This document shows, piece after piece, positions 1 through 8,115 of a stretch of DNA of 64,000 nucleotides. The notes beneath the pieces were generated by a model. The model did no database searches. It saw nothing but the letters and a program-made list of their open reading frames with translations, and was not told where the DNA came from. The DNA is from DAOUEX01 sp034430235 (GTDB lineage Bacteria > Chloroflexota > Anaerolineae > UBA2200). The DNA lies in NCBI GenBank assembly GCA_964478075.1, contig CAYZGO010000012.1, forward strand, positions 1 to 64,000. The letters are read 5' to 3'. Each line of letters opens with the position of its first letter. Positions within the stretch are counted from its first letter, which is position 1. The translations under genes and the position numbers were made by a program.

Positions 1-138
1 AATCTACCATGAGGCAACGATTCCCGCAAAGTTAGATTTATCGTGAGGCAATTCGTAGAGTTGCCAGGAACAGGCTTATGAGCCATAATATGTGCTTGCG
101 TGGAACCAGACTACGATGGGCTCAAATGAACTACTAGT

Positions 139-480
139 ATGCACGAACTGTCCATTACACAAGACATCCTTGACATTGTAATTGAACACGCGGAACGTGC
201 CAGAGCACAGCGGGTCACTGCTATTAACCTGGTAGTGGGAGAGCTGACCGGCTTTGTGGATGACTCCATCCAGTTCTACTTCGATATGCTCAGCCCGGAT
301 ACGCTCGCGGAAGGAGCGCAACTCGTTATCCAGCGCATACCGCCACGAGTGCGCTGCCGAGCCTGTGGTCAAGAGTTCGAGCCCAGAGATCTTAATTGGG
401 CCTGCCCACAGTGCCTGACCATCGGTGGCGACATTCTGAGCGGGCAGGAATTCCGGGTGGAAAGCATAAAAGTCGAATAG
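139..480 (+). CDS. hypA: Hydrogenase maturation nickel chaperone HypA
   Basis: HypA delivers nickel to the large subunit of NiFe hydrogenases, working with the GTPase HypB in the cytoplasm. The 113-residue product has the usual family length. It begins MHELSI, which carries the N-terminal Met-His-Glu nickel site, and holds a zinc finger of two CxxC pairs (CRACG near residue 72 and CPQC near residue 90). The next gene is hypB, 21 bases downstream on the same strand, so the two are very likely co-transcribed. No hydrogenase structural gene or hypCDEF lies in the window, so the target enzyme must be encoded elsewhere. NuoE/NuoF-type genes a few kilobases away could be electron-transfer partners, but that link is inferred. 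Confidence 0.95.
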   Translation: MHELSITQDILDIVIEHAERARAQRVTAINLVVGELTGFVDDSIQFYFDMLSPDTLAEGAQLVIQRIPPRVRCRACGQEFEPRDLNWACPQCLTIGGDILSGQEFRVESIKVE

Positions 481-501
481 TGACGAAGGAGTAAACCAAC
501 T

Positions 502-1164
502 ATGGAGATTCCCGTGGTGCAGGGCATCCTCAATGCCAATGATCAAATCGCCCTGCAGAACAGGCAACTGTTTGACGAGCACGGTATTTGTGTCATCAAC
601 ATCATGGCCTCGCCTGGTGGCGGCAAGACGAGCCTCATCCTGCGCACTATTGATGCACTGCGTGACCGCCTGCGCATCGGCGTCATTGAGGGCGATATTG
701 CCTCCAATGTTGACGCTGACCGCGTGGCTGCAAAAGCGGTGCCTGTGGTGCAGATCAATACCGGCGGACAGTGTCACCTCGACGCGCCGATGATCGGTCG
801 CTCGCTGACACAGTTGCCACTCCCTGATCTCGACCTGATCATGATCGAGAACGTCGGCAATCTGATCTGCCCTGTAGGGTTCAAGCTGGGCGAGGATCTG
901 AATGTGATGATCGCCAGCGTACCCGAAGGGGACGACAAGCCATACAAGTACCCAGGCATCTTTGTCGCTGTAGACGCTGTCATTATCAGCAAGGTTGACC
1001 TGTTGCCTTATCTCCGCTTCGATGTGGCAGCGTTTCGCAAGCTGATCATAGGCATGAATCCTAATGTGAGTGTTTTCGAAGTGTCTTGTGAGACCGGCCA
1101 GGGCGTACAGGACTGGGCAGAATGGGTGGCAAAGCAAAGGGAAACAAAACGGAGGAAGTGCTGA
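502..1164 (+). CDS. hypB: Hydrogenase maturation GTPase HypB
   Basis: HypB is the SIMIBI-class GTPase that powers nickel insertion into NiFe hydrogenase together with HypA. At 220 residues it is the short form without an N-terminal histidine-rich nickel store. The P-loop SPGGGKTS is near residue 38, the switch region GDIAS near 75, the CHLD metal-site segment near 93, and an ENVGNLICP segment near 120 supplies further metal ligands. The guanine-specificity motif reads SKVDLL instead of the common NKxDLL, a modest deviation. The ATG follows GAAGGAG at a workable distance. The gene sits directly behind hypA and ends 53 bases before a cyclic-nucleotide-binding gene on the same strand. Confidence 0.95.
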   Translation: MEIPVVQGILNANDQIALQNRQLFDEHGICVINIMASPGGGKTSLILRTIDALRDRLRIGVIEGDIASNVDADRVAAKAVPVVQINTGGQCHLDAPMIGRSLTQLPLPDLDLIMIENVGNLICPVGFKLGEDLNVMIASVPEGDDKPYKYPGIFVAVDAVIISKVDLLPYLRFDVAAFRKLIIGMNPNVSVFEVSCETGQGVQDWAEWVAKQRETKRRKC

Positions 1165-1217
1165 TTGCATAACGGCAGCTCGTATGATGATACATCACAT
1201 CTGACAAGGAGGCCTGA

Positions 1218-1688
1218 ATGATCACAGCCGAGACATTGAAAACAAGCCAGATGTTCTCCGAATTGGAGGATGAAGACTTGCACAAGATTCTCCCGCTGTG
1301 CCACGAGGAACAGTACGCTAAAGGGTCGCTCATATTCTGCAAAGGGGACGAAGCCAAGACTGTCTATGTCTTGAAGGATGGCAAGGTCAGACTACGGTAC
1401 GAGATTTGTCCCCAGCCGGACGCCTGCCAGGATACCGCAATTCTGCTGGACAAACCCGGGGATGTGCTATGTTGGTCAGCGTTGGTTAAGCCGCGCCGCC
1501 TCACTGCCCACGCTCACTGTATCAGTGACGTCCAAGTCATCGCTATTGATGGCACAGGCATGAACGAACTAATGGAACAGGACAACTACATCGGCTTTGC
1601 GGTGATGAAGGAACTCGCGGGATTGATTAGCCAGCGGCTCAAGGAAGCCAAGGGGTTAGAGCTAGGACGTACCATGGGGGCGCTTTAG
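1218..1688 (+). CDS. Cyclic-nucleotide-binding (Crp-type effector) domain protein without HTH
   Basis: The 156-residue product matches the beta-roll effector domain of Crp/Fnr proteins. It begins with the family pattern of a short helix followed by FSELEDEDLHKILPLC, then GSLIFCKGDEAKTVYVLKDGKVRL, and closes with a C-helix. It stops where a Crp regulator would begin its DNA-binding helix-turn-helix, so it cannot bind DNA in the classical way. It more likely acts as a ligand- or redox-sensing partner. Cysteines at about 28, 42, 66 and 72 could make it redox-responsive (inference). AAGGAGG lies 5 bases before the ATG. It follows hypA-hypB on the same strand and faces the histidine kinase gene head to tail, with a short hairpin between them. 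Confidence 0.8.
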   Translation: MITAETLKTSQMFSELEDEDLHKILPLCHEEQYAKGSLIFCKGDEAKTVYVLKDGKVRLRYEICPQPDACQDTAILLDKPGDVLCWSALVKPRRLTAHAHCISDVQVIAIDGTGMNELMEQDNYIGFAVMKELAGLISQRLKEAKGLELGRTMGAL

Positions 1689-1708
1689 AGACCTGGTATG
1701 AGGGAAGT

Positions 1709-1726
1709 CTGTTCGATAACGGACAG
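1709..1726. terminator. Short hairpin between convergent genes
   Basis: CTGTTCG-ATAA-CGGACAG forms a 7-bp stem (one G-T pair) with a four-base loop. It lies between the 3' ends of the converging cyclic-nucleotide-binding and histidine kinase genes. There is no strong T-tract, so a terminator role is only plausible. Confidence 0.4.
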
Positions 1727-1755
1727 CCTCTCGTTTGACCCGCTGCAATCGAGCG

Positions 1756-3159
1756 TTACCCAGCTTTGGGCAAAGCAACACTGAATTTGCTGCCCTTCCC
1801 TTTCTCCGAGTCCACCCAGATCCTTCCACCATATGATTCCACGATGCGTTTGACGATGGAGAGGCCCAGGCCTGTGCCTTGTCGCTCCATCGCTTTTGCT
1901 TCCTCTGTGCGGTAGAACTCTTCGAAGAGATGCGCTTTTTGCTCGGGCGTCATGCCAATGCCCGTGTCACGCACAACGCCTACCACATACTTGGGATTCT
2001 GTGACAAGCTGACGACGACAATGCCGCCAGGTTCGGTGTACTTGATGGCATTGCTAATCAAATTGGTCCACAGTCGTTTCACGTGCTCTGGGTTAGCCCG
2101 CACTGGCGGCACATCGGGTTCTATCTGCACACTGAACAGAAGGTCCTTGTCCTCAGCCCGGGTCTGCATCAAATCCGCAACTCCGCGCAGCACACACGCT
2201 ACATCTACCAGTTCAACCGCCTCCTCATCCTTTCTCTCTTGCAAGCGAGCCAGATCAAGCAGGTCACTGATCAGCGCCAGTTGCTCCAGTGCACGTCGCT
2301 CAGCCTTGGTGATAATCTCCTTTTGCTTCTCGGGCGGGACATAGCCTTCCAGGATCAGCTTCAGATAGCTCTGGATGGCCGCCACTGGTGCACGCAGTTC
2401 ATGGGTCACCAGACGAATGAACTGAGCACGAGCTTTGTCCAGCTCCTGCAGCCTGGCGTTCAGCCTTGCCAGTTCTCCTGCCCTCAGCTCACAGGACTGG
2501 TTGGATTCGAACAACTCCTCCTCTCGGCTCCGCAACTCTTGGACAATAGCAGAAACAAGATAAGTGCAGAGGAACAATGTGATTGTCAAGACAAACAGCA
2601 CTGCCGCTACGTAGATGCCCCGCTGATAGCGTTGTGGGGACACAAACCCCTCAAGATGTACGTGGGGAATCACCTGCCAGTACTCTGCAGCTATCAGGGC
2701 GGAAAACAACGTAGAGGCAAGGCCAGCATACAAGAAACTGAACAGGCGCGGCAAGAGGATGCTGGCTGCTGTGACGTAGAAAATGTAGAATAAGAAGAAT
2801 GGATGCTCAATCCCGCCGGTGAAATGGAGCAGCACAGTAAGGGCAACCAGATCCAGCACAATCTGTACGTGGGCAAACACCACATAGCGGCGCTCCCGGT
2901 CCTCAGCTTGGACAGCCTTCAAGTGCCGGGCATACAGGAAAAAGAGCCCATTGTAGACACCCATGCTGGCCGCTATCACTGCCGGAATCGGCATCGGTAG
3001 TGAGCCAGGGAAGAGAGAATCAGCTATGGAGATAACTGCTAGCATGACTATGACAAAGACCCAGCGCCATTGGACAAGCTGGTCAATGTCCTCTCTCAAC
3101 CGGGAATACGACGGAACGACCAATTGCTCGCTCAACGCTCCTCCCCATCTGTAGGTCAA
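1756..3159 (-). CDS. Six-TM membrane sensor histidine kinase
   Basis: This is a 467-residue transmembrane histidine kinase. Six hydrophobic segments fall at roughly residues 31-50, 59-81, 90-111, 118-134, 137-160 and 181-206. There is no large extracellular loop, which suggests membrane or intracellular sensing. A coiled coil follows, then a HisKA dimerisation helix with the phospho-acceptor His in VTHELRAP (about residue 252). The HATPase_c domain shows the N box NLISNAIKYTEPGG and the G2 box GTGLGLSIVKRI. No receiver domain is fused. The strand is shared with four receiver-containing genes upstream (3914-7758), so the kinase is a natural phosphodonor for some of them. That pairing is inferred from gene order only. 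Confidence 0.92.
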   Translation of the reverse strand: MTYRWGGALSEQLVVPSYSRLREDIDQLVQWRWVFVIVMLAVISIADSLFPGSLPMPIPAVIAASMGVYNGLFFLYARHLKAVQAEDRERRYVVFAHVQIVLDLVALTVLLHFTGGIEHPFFLFYIFYVTAASILLPRLFSFLYAGLASTLFSALIAAEYWQVIPHVHLEGFVSPQRYQRGIYVAAVLFVLTITLFLCTYLVSAIVQELRSREEELFESNQSCELRAGELARLNARLQELDKARAQFIRLVTHELRAPVAAIQSYLKLILEGYVPPEKQKEIITKAERRALEQLALISDLLDLARLQERKDEEAVELVDVACVLRGVADLMQTRAEDKDLLFSVQIEPDVPPVRANPEHVKRLWTNLISNAIKYTEPGGIVVVSLSQNPKYVVGVVRDTGIGMTPEQKAHLFEEFYRTEEAKAMERQGTGLGLSIVKRIVESYGGRIWVDSEKGKGSKFSVALPKAG

Positions 3160-3196
3160 AGATCCAGAGCCGGCGAAAAGCTGTTCCAGCCTCGGG

Positions 3197-3679
3197 TCAA
3201 GGAAGTTCGAAGTGCTCTCTCAAGGCCACCACAACGTCGTCAACGCGATTTCCATCAATGAGACACGATACTGTAGAGATTGAAGTGCTGATAGCCATGA
3301 TATTGGTCTCCGCCGAAGCCATGGCCCCAAACACCTTTGCTGCGATGGCCGGGCGCTCTCGGAAATCCGGCCCAAATACGGAGATCACTGCCACATCGCG
3401 CTGACTGACGATAGCCTGTGCTTTCACCTTGGTCTTCACTGGCTTGAGCGCAGTAAGAGCCGCATCAAGCTCGTCTTCGGACACGCACAGAATAACGTGG
3501 CTGTGATCCGTCAGATCGATGCACTGCACAATGAATTCCACGTTGATGCCCTTGTCACCGAGTGCACGTAGCACGGCGGAAGCCAGACCAGGCTGGTCAG
3601 GGGCTGACATGACGCCAATCTTGGCCAAGCGCTCGTTGCGGATTATGCCTCCCGCCTTGACTTTCGGAACCTTCACCAC
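3197..3679 (-). CDS. Tandem ACT-domain protein
   Basis: The 160-residue product contains two ACT-like modules. The first begins IGVMSAPDQPGLASAVLRAL and the second begins VAVISVFGPDFRERP. The arrangement resembles the regulatory tail of aspartate kinases (IAAKVFGAMASAETNIMAIS), but no catalytic domain is attached. ACT pairs bind amino acids or similar small ligands. Translation starts at GTG, 4-6 bases after AGGAGG. The gene lies between the histidine kinase and a receiver gene on the same strand, so it may add a metabolite input to that signalling set. This role is inferred. It is not a decayed lysC, because the frame is clean and has its own ribosome site. Confidence 0.8.
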   Translation of the reverse strand: MVKVPKVKAGGIIRNERLAKIGVMSAPDQPGLASAVLRALGDKGINVEFIVQCIDLTDHSHVILCVSEDELDAALTALKPVKTKVKAQAIVSQRDVAVISVFGPDFRERPAIAAKVFGAMASAETNIMAISTSISTVSCLIDGNRVDDVVVALREHFELP

Positions 3680-3913
3680 ACACCTCCTAAGAATTGCTAG
3701 TTACAACCATGCCCGCTGGTGCCGAAACGCTATGGATTCAACTCGGGGCCGCACCACAGGTCGTTGTCAAATGAGATTCTCAACCCATCAGGATCAAGTG
3801 GTCAAAGTCTTGATGCACCGCATACGAGCTCATACTGCTTTGGGAGCATTCCAGTGCCCCAGACCACAGCCATACATGATAGCTGCAACGCACCCACTTG
3901 ACAAATGCCAGAC

Positions 3914-4291
3914 TCAGTGATCCACCAATTCCGAGATACGCTCTAGTAAGACATCAGGTGGCACCGGCTTGGAAAGAAAGCCATCAATGTGGATGTACTC
4001 GTCCGTTGGGAACAGCGCCGCATAGTCAGTGTTGGCGATAGAGGTTACCATCAGGATGGGAATCCTCTTGTGCTCTGGGCTCTGCTGCATCTGCTGGCTC
4101 ATATGCAGGCCATCGAGCACGGAAGACATGATCACATCCAGGATCACCAAATCAGGTGCTTCCGATTTCACCTTGACCAGGCCTTCGTCTCCACTGACAG
4201 CACTAACAACCTGGTAGCCGTGCGGCTCCAGAGTCAGGCGCATAGCGTCGACAAAATCGGGGTCGTCATCCACAACCAGTATCTTGGCCAC
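3914..4291 (-). CDS. Stand-alone response-regulator receiver (REC), FPTDEY type
   Basis: This is a single CheY-like receiver of about 125 residues. It has the acidic pair in KILVVDDDPDF, the phospho-acceptor Asp in VILDVIMS, the Thr/Ser switch in VTSIAN and the conserved Lys in LSKPV. I place the start at a GTG at 4291, because GGAGGA lies just upstream and the match to other receivers begins exactly there; a longer reading would add 36 unrelated residues. It belongs to a local family of four receivers sharing xVLDGL after the phospho-Asp and an FPTDEY segment before the Lys. No output domain is present. It follows nuoF by about 50 bases and precedes the ACT gene after a roughly 230-base gap. 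Confidence 0.9.
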   Translation of the reverse strand: MAKILVVDDDPDFVDAMRLTLEPHGYQVVSAVSGDEGLVKVKSEAPDLVILDVIMSSVLDGLHMSQQMQQSPEHKRIPILMVTSIANTDYAALFPTDEYIHIDGFLSKPVPPDVLLERISELVDH

Positions 4292-4340
4292 AGATTCCTC
4301 CTCCAAACAAAGCGGTTTGCTGCTACGCTGTCCCGCCAGA

Positions 4341-5618
4341 CTAAGGGCGGGACGCCGCCACTGCGCAGCGCTTGTTCTTGATATGATATTCGTACTCATC
4401 CCTAAAGAGCTTGATGCCGCTCAAAACAGGGTTCGCCGCCGCATCGCCCATAGGGCAGAAAGTCAACCCTTGTATACCTCGGGCGATCTCCTCCAGGCGT
4501 TCCACGTCTCCAGGCTTACCTTCACCGTGCTCCAGGCGTTCCAGGATATCCAGCATGCGCTGAGTACCTGTCCTGCAAGGCGTACAAAGCCCGCAAGACT
4601 CGTGCGCGAAGAAGCGCATCAGACGCCGCGCTGCATCCACCATGCATGTGTCCTCGTTCATGACCATCACTGCCCCGGTCCCGAGCATGGTCCCTGCCGC
4701 CTCCAGCGACTCGAAATCCATAGTGGTATCCAGTTGCTCCGCTGTGAGCATGGGTGTGGAAGCGCCGCCGGGAATAACTGCCTTCAACTGCTTGTCGAAA
4801 GCCATCCCGCCAGCATGCTCATAAATGAGCTCTCGCAGAGAGACGCCAAGCGGCAACTCGAATATGCCACGGTTCTTCACGTGTCCACTGATGCAGAAGA
4901 TCTTTGGCCCAGTGCTCTTGGGGGTGCCTATGCTCTTGTACCACTTGGCCCCGCGATTTATTATATGGGGGATGTTGGCCAGTGTCTCCACGTTGTGCAC
5001 GAGAGTCGGTTTGCCCCACAGGCCCACGCTGGCTGGATAGGGTGGCTTCATTCTTGGCTCACCCCGCTTGCCTTCCAGTGATTCAATCAGGGCAGTCTCT
5101 TCGCCGCAGATGTAAGCGCCAGCTCCTCGGTGCACAGACAAGTCCAAGGAAAAACCGCTATCCAAGATATTCTTGCCCAGAAACCCCTTGGCGTAGGCGT
5201 CATCAATGGCCTTAATCCAACGTTTTACACCAAGGAAGAACTCGCCGCGGATATAGACGAAAGCACGGTGGGCACCGACTGCATAGCTGGCGATGATTGT
5301 GCCTTCAATGATCTGATGGGGGTCCTTCTCCACGAGCTCGCGGTCCTTGAATGTGCCCGGTTCTCCTTCATCAGTGTTTACACAGACGTACTTCTCAACG
5401 TCTGCATCCTTGGGCAAAAAGCTCCACTTCCTGCCAGCCGGGAAGCCTGCTCCACCACGGCCACGCAGCCCCGAAGCCGTGACAGTCTTGATCACCTTCT
5501 CCGGTGGGTACTCGCGCAGCACTTTCGGCAAAGCCTGATAACCACCATTGGCCATATATACGTTAATCGTCTCCGATCGCGGGAGGCTAAAATTGCGTGT
5601 CAAGACCTTCTCAAACAT
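4341..5618 (-). CDS. nuoF: NADH dehydrogenase-type subunit NuoF (FMN, NADH and 4Fe-4S)
   Basis: NuoF-type flavoproteins take electrons from NADH to FMN and a 4Fe-4S cluster in complex I, bidirectional hydrogenases and electron-bifurcating complexes. The 425-residue product has the normal NuoF core length. The NADH/FMN glycine-rich loop SGLRGRGGAGFPAGRKW is near residue 50, GEEETALIESLEG-type FMN contacts (here CGEETALIESLEG) are near 180, and the cluster motif ESCGLCTPCR is near 345. It overlaps nuoE by 8 bases. No other nuo genes are present, so with hypAB nearby a soluble NAD-linked hydrogenase or formate-dehydrogenase partner is as likely as complex I. A hairpin with stem GTCCCGCC/GGCGGGAC spans the stop codon (4330-4353) and may separate it from the receiver gene downstream. 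Confidence 0.95.
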   Translation of the reverse strand: MFEKVLTRNFSLPRSETINVYMANGGYQALPKVLREYPPEKVIKTVTASGLRGRGGAGFPAGRKWSFLPKDADVEKYVCVNTDEGEPGTFKDRELVEKDPHQIIEGTIIASYAVGAHRAFVYIRGEFFLGVKRWIKAIDDAYAKGFLGKNILDSGFSLDLSVHRGAGAYICGEETALIESLEGKRGEPRMKPPYPASVGLWGKPTLVHNVETLANIPHIINRGAKWYKSIGTPKSTGPKIFCISGHVKNRGIFELPLGVSLRELIYEHAGGMAFDKQLKAVIPGGASTPMLTAEQLDTTMDFESLEAAGTMLGTGAVMVMNEDTCMVDAARRLMRFFAHESCGLCTPCRTGTQRMLDILERLEHGEGKPGDVERLEEIARGIQGLTFCPMGDAAANPVLSGIKLFRDEYEYHIKNKRCAVAASRP

Positions 5619-6069
5619 GGTACCCCCTCAACGTCTCCAACAACTCGTCAACTTTCTCTGCGGTCATGTTCTCGTACAGGGCGTCGTTCACGCGCATGGC
5701 AGGAGACGTGCCACAGGAGGCCAGACACTGTACTGTTTGCAGCGTGAACAGACCATCTTCAGTCGTCTGCCCGACTTTGATACGGAGTTTCTTGCACAGG
5801 TAGTCAACCAGGCGGTCGGCCCCGCCCACCAAATGGCAGGATAGCCCCTCACAAACCTGAAGCACGTAGCGGCCTGTGGCCTTTGTGCGGTAGAGGGTAT
5901 AGAAGCTGGCCATAGAGTATACATCAGTGACAGGAAGCCCCAGCCGTTTGGCCACTCGCTCGATGGCATCCTTGGTCAAGTAGCCATACTGCTCCTGGGC
6001 AATGTAGAGCGCCGTCAGCAGCATAGAGCGCTTGGCCGGATCGGCCAGTTTGACGTCTGGTTGCATCAT
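5611..6069 (-). CDS. nuoE: NADH dehydrogenase-type subunit NuoE (2Fe-2S thioredoxin-like)
   Basis: The 152-residue product is the 2Fe-2S subunit that pairs with NuoF. The thioredoxin-like ferredoxin ligands appear as CEGLSC (near residue 91) and CLASC (near residue 129). The N-terminal helical part includes the SMASFYTLYR stretch typical of NuoE/HoxE. The ATG at 6069 overlaps the stop codon of the preceding receiver gene (ATGA), and the 3' end overlaps nuoF, so receiver-nuoE-nuoF are translationally coupled. Cluster loading and NADH:acceptor chemistry follow family knowledge. The physiological partner complex cannot be decided from this window. Confidence 0.94.
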   Translation of the reverse strand: MMQPDVKLADPAKRSMLLTALYIAQEQYGYLTKDAIERVAKRLGLPVTDVYSMASFYTLYRTKATGRYVLQVCEGLSCHLVGGADRLVDYLCKKLRIKVGQTTEDGLFTLQTVQCLASCGTSPAMRVNDALYENMTAEKVDELLETLRGYHV

Positions 6070-6479
6070 CCCTCCTTATTCATCTTGCTATCGTTGTGGC
6101 AAATCAGTCGCGCGACTTGCTGCAACAAGTCCGCCGGGTCAACGGGCTTGGTCATGAACGTATCAACGGCTAGATATTCGTCGGTTGGGAACAGCCCTGC
6201 TTCTTGCCTGCTCACAATAGCAGAGATCATGATCACGGGCACGTCCCTGAGTTCTGGATCATCGCGCATTTGGCGCGCGACGTTGAGGCCGTCCAACACG
6301 TAAGACATCATCACGTCCAGGAGCACGATGTCTGGCTTATCCTCATGCATCATGTTGAGAGCCAGGTCAGTAGTTGCGGCGGTGCGCACGTGGTAGCCCT
6401 GCGATTCAAGCACGATGCGCGTGTACTCCAGAAAATCCGGGTCATCATCTACTATCAGTATCTTGCCTGCAGAGGACAT
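6066..6479 (-). CDS. Stand-alone receiver (REC) coupled to nuoE
   Basis: This is a CheY-like receiver of 137 residues. It shows KILIVDDDPDF, phospho-Asp in VLLDVMMS, the ISAIV switch and Lys in FMTKPV. The VLDGL and GLFPTDEY signatures place it with the other three local receivers. There is no output domain. The stop codon overlaps the nuoE start (ATGA), the tightest coupling in the cluster. It therefore appears to be made stoichiometrically with NuoE/NuoF rather than merely regulating them from afar. Direct binding of the receiver to the NADH module is an untested inference. Confidence 0.92.
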   Translation of the reverse strand: MSSAGKILIVDDDPDFLEYTRIVLESQGYHVRTAATTDLALNMMHEDKPDIVLLDVMMSYVLDGLNVARQMRDDPELRDVPVIMISAIVSRQEAGLFPTDEYLAVDTFMTKPVDPADLLQQVARLICHNDSKMNKEG

Positions 6480-6496
6480 TGTGTTGGCTCCTCAGG

Positions 6497-6874
6497 CTAC
6501 TTTTTGATAAACTGCGCAACCTTCTGAAGCAAATCGTCAGGTTGCACTGGCTTCGAGATCCACGCATCAATGGAAAGGTATTCATCTGTTGGAAACAATC
6601 CTGCAGATGGGCTGTCCGTGATGGACGAAACCATTATGATTGGCACCTTCTTGAGCACAGGATCATCACTCATGACGCGACTCAAGTCGAGCCCATCCAA
6701 CACGTGGGACATCATTATGTCCAGCAGAACCAGGTCTGGAGGGTCTTCACGCATCGTGTTGAGCGCCTGATCGCCATTGGCGGCTGTACTTACTTCATAC
6801 TCATTTGCCTCCAGAATCATCCTCGTGATCTCCACGAAATCTGGATCGTCGTCAACTACCAAAACCTTCGCCAT
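6497..6874 (-). CDS. Stand-alone receiver (REC), FPTDEY type
   Basis: This is a single receiver domain of about 125 residues. It has the acidic pair in KVLVVDDDPDF, phospho-Asp in VLLDIMMS, switch Ser in VSSIT and Lys in ISKPV. The VLDGL and GLFPTDEY segments are shared with the neighbouring receivers and argue for local gene duplication. I chose the ATG at 6874 because AAGGAGG lies 5 bases before it; a GTG six bases earlier is also in frame. The gene sits 17 bases upstream of the next receiver and 44 bases downstream of the Lrp-receiver fusion. Confidence 0.92.
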   Translation of the reverse strand: MAKVLVVDDDPDFVEITRMILEANEYEVSTAANGDQALNTMREDPPDLVLLDIMMSHVLDGLDLSRVMSDDPVLKKVPIIMVSSITDSPSAGLFPTDEYLSIDAWISKPVQPDDLLQKVAQFIKK

Positions 6875-6918
6875 CCCCACCTCCTTACAACTATGGTATC
6901 AAAAACCACGCCTTGCCG

Positions 6919-7758
6919 CTATTTCAACAGCCGTTTGACCTCGGCCAGCAACTGGTCCGGGCTAACTGGCTTGGATAAAAAGCTCTCCACGGGTACATAT
7001 TGATCGGTAGGGAACATGGCCGCATAGTCCGAGCTGGTAATGGAGGAAATCATCAATATCGGCGTTCTCTCGAGTCCCCGTTCAGCTTGCATCCGCATAC
7101 TGGCATCAAGCCCATCGAGAATGCCGCTCATCATCACATCGAGAATCACGAGGTCTGGTCGCTCCTGGCGCATGGCACGCAATCCCTGTTCGCCGTTAGC
7201 GGCGGAGATGACCTGGTAGCCAGCAGCTTCCAGCACAATGCGGTTGGCTTCGACAAAATCAGGGTCATCATCAACGATCAGGATTAGGGGAGGGCCTTCG
7301 CGGGGCAGCATCCAATCGCAACTGTGCTTGATAGTCTTCAAGACGTGCGAAGTGGTCGTCGCACGGATTCCCTGTATCCTCGCCAGGCGATTGGTCAAAA
7401 ACTCCAGCAAATCGTCGTCGGACGGGAAAACCGCTTCAATGATAATATCAGACCCGCCGGTAGCATACCTGACAGTGCGCACCTCTTTCATTGCGGCCAG
7501 CTTTTCACCCACCTGGTCAACCTGCCGCAGGTCCACCTCGAGCATAATGATCGTCTCGAGGTCCAGGCCCACTTTGCCCAGCGACGGTACGCCTACAATG
7601 CGGATCACACCCTCGTTGAGCAAGCGTTCAATCCGCTTGCGCACCGTGGCCTCCGCAACGCCAATGGCGCGCGCGATGTCCACATTCGACATGCGGCCAT
7701 TCAGTTGCAGCAAGGAAATGATGCGACGATCCGTAGCATCAATTGTGTAACCCAAGGC
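6919..7758 (-). CDS. Lrp/AsnC-type regulator fused to a C-terminal receiver domain
   Basis: The N-terminal part is an Lrp/AsnC winged helix (about residues 6-55, with IARAIGVAEATVRKRIERL as recognition region). The RAM ligand/oligomerisation domain follows, with ATGGSDIIIEAVFPSDDDLLEFL. After a linker near residue 155 comes a complete receiver domain with LILIVDDDPDF, phospho-Asp in VILDVMMS and Lys in LSKPV. Lrp proteins normally end after RAM, so the fused receiver is unusual. I place the start at TTG 7758: GAGGAG precedes it, and an in-frame TTG at 7782 would lie upstream of the predicted transcript start. The receiver half is closest in motif to the three stand-alone receivers downstream, which suggests one duplicated module. 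It probably controls this operon. Confidence 0.88.
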   Translation of the reverse strand, partial: ALGYTIDATDRRIISLLQLNGRMSNVDIARAIGVAEATVRKRIERLLNEGVIRIVGVPSLGKVGLDLETIIMLEVDLRQVDQVGEKLAAMKEVRTVRYATGGSDIIIEAVFPSDDDLLEFLTNRLARIQGIRATTTSHVLKTIKHSCDWMLPREGPPLILIVDDDPDFVEANRIVLEAAGYQVISAANGEQGLRAMRQERPDLVILDVMMSGILDGLDASMRMQAERGLERTPILMISSITSSDYAAMFPTDQYVPVESFLSKPVSPDQLLAEVKRLLK

Positions 7759-7784
7759 CAGCTCCTCGACGTTTTTCGTCAACC

Positions 7785-7813
7785 ATTATAGCATATTTCG
7801 CGAATTTCGTCAA
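7785..7813 (-). promoter_or_regulatory. Sigma-70-type promoter of the Lrp-REC/nuoEF cluster with embedded palindrome
   Basis: On the minus strand TTGACG (7808-7813) and TATAAT (7785-7790) are separated by exactly 17 bases. The spacer contains the perfect 8-bp palindrome TTCGCGAA. The string TTGACGAAA occurs once at the -35 and again about 31 bases downstream, near 7775-7783. This spacing on one face of the helix would suit a dimeric Lrp-type autoregulator. Autoregulation is inferred. Confidence 0.75.
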
Positions 7814-8051
7814 GTCTGGTCTCCAGCATTAGTGAATCCGTCCATGACACACCGAGTGGCCAATCGCTGCCTTTGTATCAGGGAAGGAAGCCTGCGCGCA
7901 GACACCTGCGCAGTCGCTCAAGTGCTTGGCCAGGCCCAGTCGCAACCGCAGAGGAGGAGATTTCAGGGAGCGGGCGCTGCCCGCCCAGGCGAGTGCCCGA
8001 TTTTGACAACGGGGGCAACATCATATAGAATAGGGGTGCTCAACAAGGCTG

Positions 8052-8105
8052 GCCGAGGTAGCTCAGTTGGTAGAGCACTTGACTGAAAATCAAGGTGTCC
8101 CCAGT
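8052..8105 (+). tRNA. tRNA-Phe (GAA), 3' part lost in assembly gap
   Basis: The acceptor 5' strand GCCGAGG, a D-arm and the anticodon arm CTTGA-CTGAAAA-TCAAG (anticodon GAA) are intact. The sequence enters the N-run at the T-arm, so the 3' third is missing. The loss is an assembly artefact and not decay. Confidence 0.85.
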
Positions 8106-8115
8106 NNNNNNNNNN
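8106..8115. other. Assembly gap (10 N)
   Basis: Ten Ns interrupt the sequence between the 5' two-thirds of tRNA-Phe and the 3' two-thirds of tRNA-Gly. At least about 45 bases (end of Phe, spacer, start of Gly) must be missing, so the gap length is nominal. Additional tRNA genes could lie inside. Confidence 0.98.

Noticed and set aside
76..1170. Long open frame antisense to hypA-hypB
   Set aside because: HypA and HypB on + have clear family motifs and ribosome sites; the antisense frame has neither and is a codon-bias shadow.
4341..6069. Reading nuoE-nuoF as part of a complex I operon
   Set aside because: No other nuo subunit is in the window. The genes are flanked by receivers and hyp genes instead, so the partner complex is left open.
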